Source of the DNA: Ferruginibacter sp.
Lineage (GTDB): Bacteria; Bacteroidota; Bacteroidia; Chitinophagales; Chitinophagaceae
Length of the DNA stretch: 8,674 bases
Direction of reading: 5' to 3'
Assembly: GCA_030831725.1 (NCBI GenBank)
Contig: JAURKN010000038.1
Coordinates: 1-8,674, forward strand
The notes below the pieces were generated by a model. That model searched no databases. It worked only from the letters and a program-made list of their open reading frames with translations, and was not told the DNA's origin. Shown here in pieces: positions 7,501 through 8,674 of the stretch (within the stretch, counting starts at the first letter, position 1; every line of letters starts with the position of its first letter). The position numbers and the translations under genes are program-made.

Positions 7501-8674
7501 GATCACCGGTAAAAACATTCGAAGGGATATTTCCATTTATCGTTCCACCCGTTGTACTTGATAAAGATCCAATATTTACAGGGGTTTCAAAAGAACCCAA
7601 GCTGTCACTCAACTGTAAAATAAAATTATTCCCATTGTCAAAACTTTCACATCCTGACTGGATTTCAACCTGGATATCTGAACTGGGACATAAAGCTTCG
7701 GTAACAGATGTGATATCAATCAATTTGTCTTTTGGAGTATATTCCCACAAATCGTTCTTCAATCCTGCATCAATTCCCGTTGATATGTATCCTTTACTTC
7801 CTATGCTGAACCCTACCGCATATCTTCTTGCATTACCACCTGTGTTTGCTTTTTGCGACCAGGTGTTTGATGATGGGTCAAATTCGTAAAAATCACTTTT
7901 ATTGCTATTGAAGAATCCTGAGCCGACGTATGCTTTGTTACCTATCGAAAAAGCGATAGACCCGATTCTTGGACCTCCCGGGTATGATGCTCTGGATATC
8001 CAACTGTCATTTTGAGGATCATATTGCCAAAGATCAGATCTAGGCTGACTTCCATCATTACCCAAGCCAAAAAAGCCTTTGTTATTTACAGAAAATCCAA
8101 CTGCTCTATCTCTGCCTCCACCCGGAAATGTAGCTTTTGAAATCCACGTATTTGTTACAGGATCATACTGCCAAAAATCATTGTAGATTCCGGTAGTGCC
8201 TTTGCCTAGGCCAAGATAACCTTTGCTTCCTATGGAAAATCCTGAAGCGGAAGATCTCCCTACGCCAGGAAAGGTGGCCTTCTGTGTCCAGCTGTCGGTT
8301 TGAGGATCATATTCCCAAAAATCTTTGCTGTTGTTACCCGTGCCCGCATATCCTTTACCGCCAATACTGAATGCGACAGCTGTTGAACGAACGAAGCCTC
8401 CAAAACTACTTTTTTGTGCCCATTCGTCGGTATCGGAGTCATATTCCCAAAAATCACTTGAAACGCCAGACTGCACAGAGCCTGTACCGATGTATCCTTT
8501 TGTACCTATACTGAATGCCATAGCATACGCTCTGGGCGCTCCTCCGAAATCACGGCGTCTTACCCAACTGTTTGAATCAACATTTTCAGGTATCAAGGGT
8601 TGAACATTCGTGCTTGAAGCAGACGGATTTGTAGAAACAAGCCTGATCTTATATTGAGAAGCGAATAAAAGTCC
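4574..8674 (-). CDS. Giant secreted Kelch / Ig-like protein with T9SS type A sorting domain (5' partial)
   Basis: The frame is open from the stop at 4574 to the window edge (1366 codons). The TTG at 8596 is preceded by 26 in-frame sense codons, so the start and signal peptide lie outside. Residues below count from that TTG. The 26 codons before it look like the end of an Ig-like domain ('QYKIRLVSTNPS'). Residues 11-290 are six Kelch repeats. A second Ig-like domain (about 291-390) holds a matching 'HYMIRVVSS' strand. A PKD-like domain follows (391-480, 'GLPDGVNANISDSVLTITGNPT'), then another Ig-like one (481-570, 'YQWFASPTPDLPSG'). At 575-700 is a 'GTWLGNSSSWFDNANWCGGVPS' adhesin-like module. 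At 750-1010 is a surface-protein core ('NVTIERHVPNHPKAWQFLSAP'). A fibronectin-III-like domain covers about 1158-1252 and the sorting domain 1256-1340. The protein is probably exported by type IX secretion and displayed or released, with a binding or adhesion role. No enzymatic motif was recognised and the ligand is unknown. Confidence 0.9.
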   Translation of the reverse strand, partial: GLLFASQYKIRLVSTNPSASSTNVQPLIPENVDSNSWVRRRDFGGAPRAYAMAFSIGTKGYIGTGSVQSGVSSDFWEYDSDTDEWAQKSSFGGFVRSTAVAFSIGGKGYAGTGNNSKDFWEYDPQTDSWTQKATFPGVGRSSASGFSIGSKGYLGLGKGTTGIYNDFWQYDPVTNTWISKATFPGGGRDRAVGFSVNNKGFFGLGNDGSQPRSDLWQYDPQNDSWISRASYPGGPRIGSIAFSIGNKAYVGSGFFNSNKSDFYEFDPSSNTWSQKANTGGNARRYAVGFSIGSKGYISTGIDAGLKNDLWEYTPKDKLIDITSVTEALCPSSDIQVEIQSGCESFDNGNNFILQLSDSLGSFETPVNIGSLSSTTGGTINGNIPSNVFTGDHYMIRVVSSTYNIESPGRFIEIATVTRLALNTSPASENQDVCINNPINTISYTFAGGQSITASGLPDGVNANISDSVLTITGNPTSASSGNTAYQVSVNGGCIPASASGNIVVKPNTSIVTEPSSSDVDYCLGLASSPLDLTSIGADLTYQWFASPTPDLPSGVAIPGATSPTYFPSTTMAGEKYYYCVVYGGCGNPDTTILSGKHNVKSNGTWLGNSSSWFDNANWCGGVPSSTTNVMISASAQDPAISGTPAICNNVTVETGATLTLDSQTLKVFGIINADGNINALSGTIEMAGNFRQPLDAKSFTQNKISHLRISNNSGVDVLGVDSLKIRNLLDFGASNCELFANDKLIIMSDELGTASIGDMTSDGNATNTYSGNQIIGNVTIERHVPNHPKAWQFLSAPAIGGTIKKNWQEGNSNLSNSRSGYGTIITSDIAGATSPALGFDIYTPAGSSMKTYNSLTGNWEGVPSTIINIDNPKGYLIFIRGDRSVTAFNQPATATTLRTSGKLYQPIGNPPPVVSVTRNKFASVGNPYASALDMTRFTLTGGVQDAYYIWDPKLTSSTYSYYGLGMYRALVRIGNGYRAIPAETGGTSYYDITNQNVKIQSGQAFFVHADSAIGDGTLTITESAKSQGSATVTRENNVVPKLFINIYAIKPQERILLDGALLVMDTAYSNQVDNQDVLKIAYGSTERLSILDGNKLLTADMRNKPQQGDSVHLVLEGIRKQGYVLQFLLEDMQDQGAIPVLVDRFTGQQVELLLSSHEYSYMVNENPSSSAQDRFFIYFKRLQPVPVTFTSISAQRLDDKKTKINWAVENETSILSYDVLRSKDGVSFEKIATASIHPSGRYSFIDSETPSSITYYRIGSVEPGSANKLSQIVKVSAVNSIVPFVVNPNPVENNIIKIECKNLDNQKLQLNLIGNSGQRLAQHSIQTTTGQSFIEFKLPASLSKGTYTLTVLTSANEIYSLPVLVK
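4577..4831 (-). other. Type IX secretion C-terminal sorting domain (type A)
   Basis: The last 85 residues (FVVNPNPVENN to LPVLVK) have the hallmarks of the T9SS type A signal. These are 'NPNPV' at the start, a beta-rich segment with 'NLIGNSGQRL', then 'FIEFKLPASLSKGTYTLTVLT' spacing and a short basic end 'PVLVK'. In Bacteroidota this domain directs passage through the outer membrane and is usually cleaved off. It follows a fibronectin-III-like domain at about 4841-5125, a common arrangement. Confidence 0.9.
7727..8566 (-). repeat. Six tandem Kelch repeats (beta-propeller)
   Basis: Six units begin with W at 8566, 8422, 8290, 8146, 8002 and 7861, spaced 48, 44, 48, 48 and 47 residues. Each follows the plan W-x-x-(K/R)-x-x-(F/Y/N)-(G/P/T)-G ... 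R ... FSIG-x-KGY-x-G-x-G ... DFWEYDP-x-x-(D/N)-x. The conserved core (FSIG, GY, WEYDP) is nearly constant, while the loops vary in length and sequence. Six blades are enough for a closed propeller. At the DNA level the units share runs such as GGATCATATT, consistent with duplication inside the gene. Confidence 0.92.

Noticed and set aside
7727..8566. Kelch repeat DNA as a CRISPR-like or non-coding tandem array
   Set aside because: The periodicity is about 132-144 bases in frame, with protein-level conservation and no stop codons, so it is coding repeat structure.

Overview
The window reads as a chromosomal segment of a Bacteroidota bacterium, most likely a Cytophagales-like or related lineage. 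Four things point there. The gene order is rpsU - tyrosine recombinase - hpf - tRNA, which in this phylum normally leads into tuf/secE/nusG. Several intergenic gaps carry the Bacteroidota-type -7 promoter element TAnnTTTG. Start codons lack strong Shine-Dalgarno sequences. A giant secreted protein ends in a type IX secretion (T9SS) type A sorting domain.

Layout. Positions 1-28 hold the 5' end of a tRNA gene on the minus strand, cut by the window edge, with its own promoter at 155-184. A clear intrinsic terminator at 217-244 closes the preceding minus-strand unit. That unit, read right to left, is rpsU (bS21, 1673-1867), a terminator-like hairpin touching the next start codon (1607-1648), a XerC/D-type recombinase (704-1606) and a short hibernation-promoting factor (269-562). 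Divergent from rpsU is ribE (riboflavin synthase, 1970-2566, plus strand). It converges on an HscA-type Hsp70 (2579-4444, minus), and only 12 bases separate the two coding regions. From 4574 to the right edge runs one minus-strand reading frame of at least 1366 codons. It encodes a modular extracellular protein: an Ig-like fragment, a six-blade Kelch propeller, more Ig/PKD-like domains, a surface-protein core, a fibronectin-III-like domain and the T9SS C-terminal signal. Its N-terminus lies beyond position 8674, so the TTG that would open the ORF at 8596 is not its true start.

How the genes relate. The left part is a conserved translation neighbourhood (ribosomal protein, ribosome-hibernation factor, tRNA) with a chromosome-dimer-resolution recombinase embedded in it. 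ribE and hscA are independent housekeeping genes for flavin and Fe-S metabolism. The Kelch/T9SS gene is a lineage-specific exported protein. I see no mobile element, CRISPR array, phage gene or evidently new multi-gene system. The points most worth a second look are the hairpin abutting the recombinase start codon, the HscA gene standing without its usual Isc partners, and the Kelch propeller placed between two related Ig-like modules.
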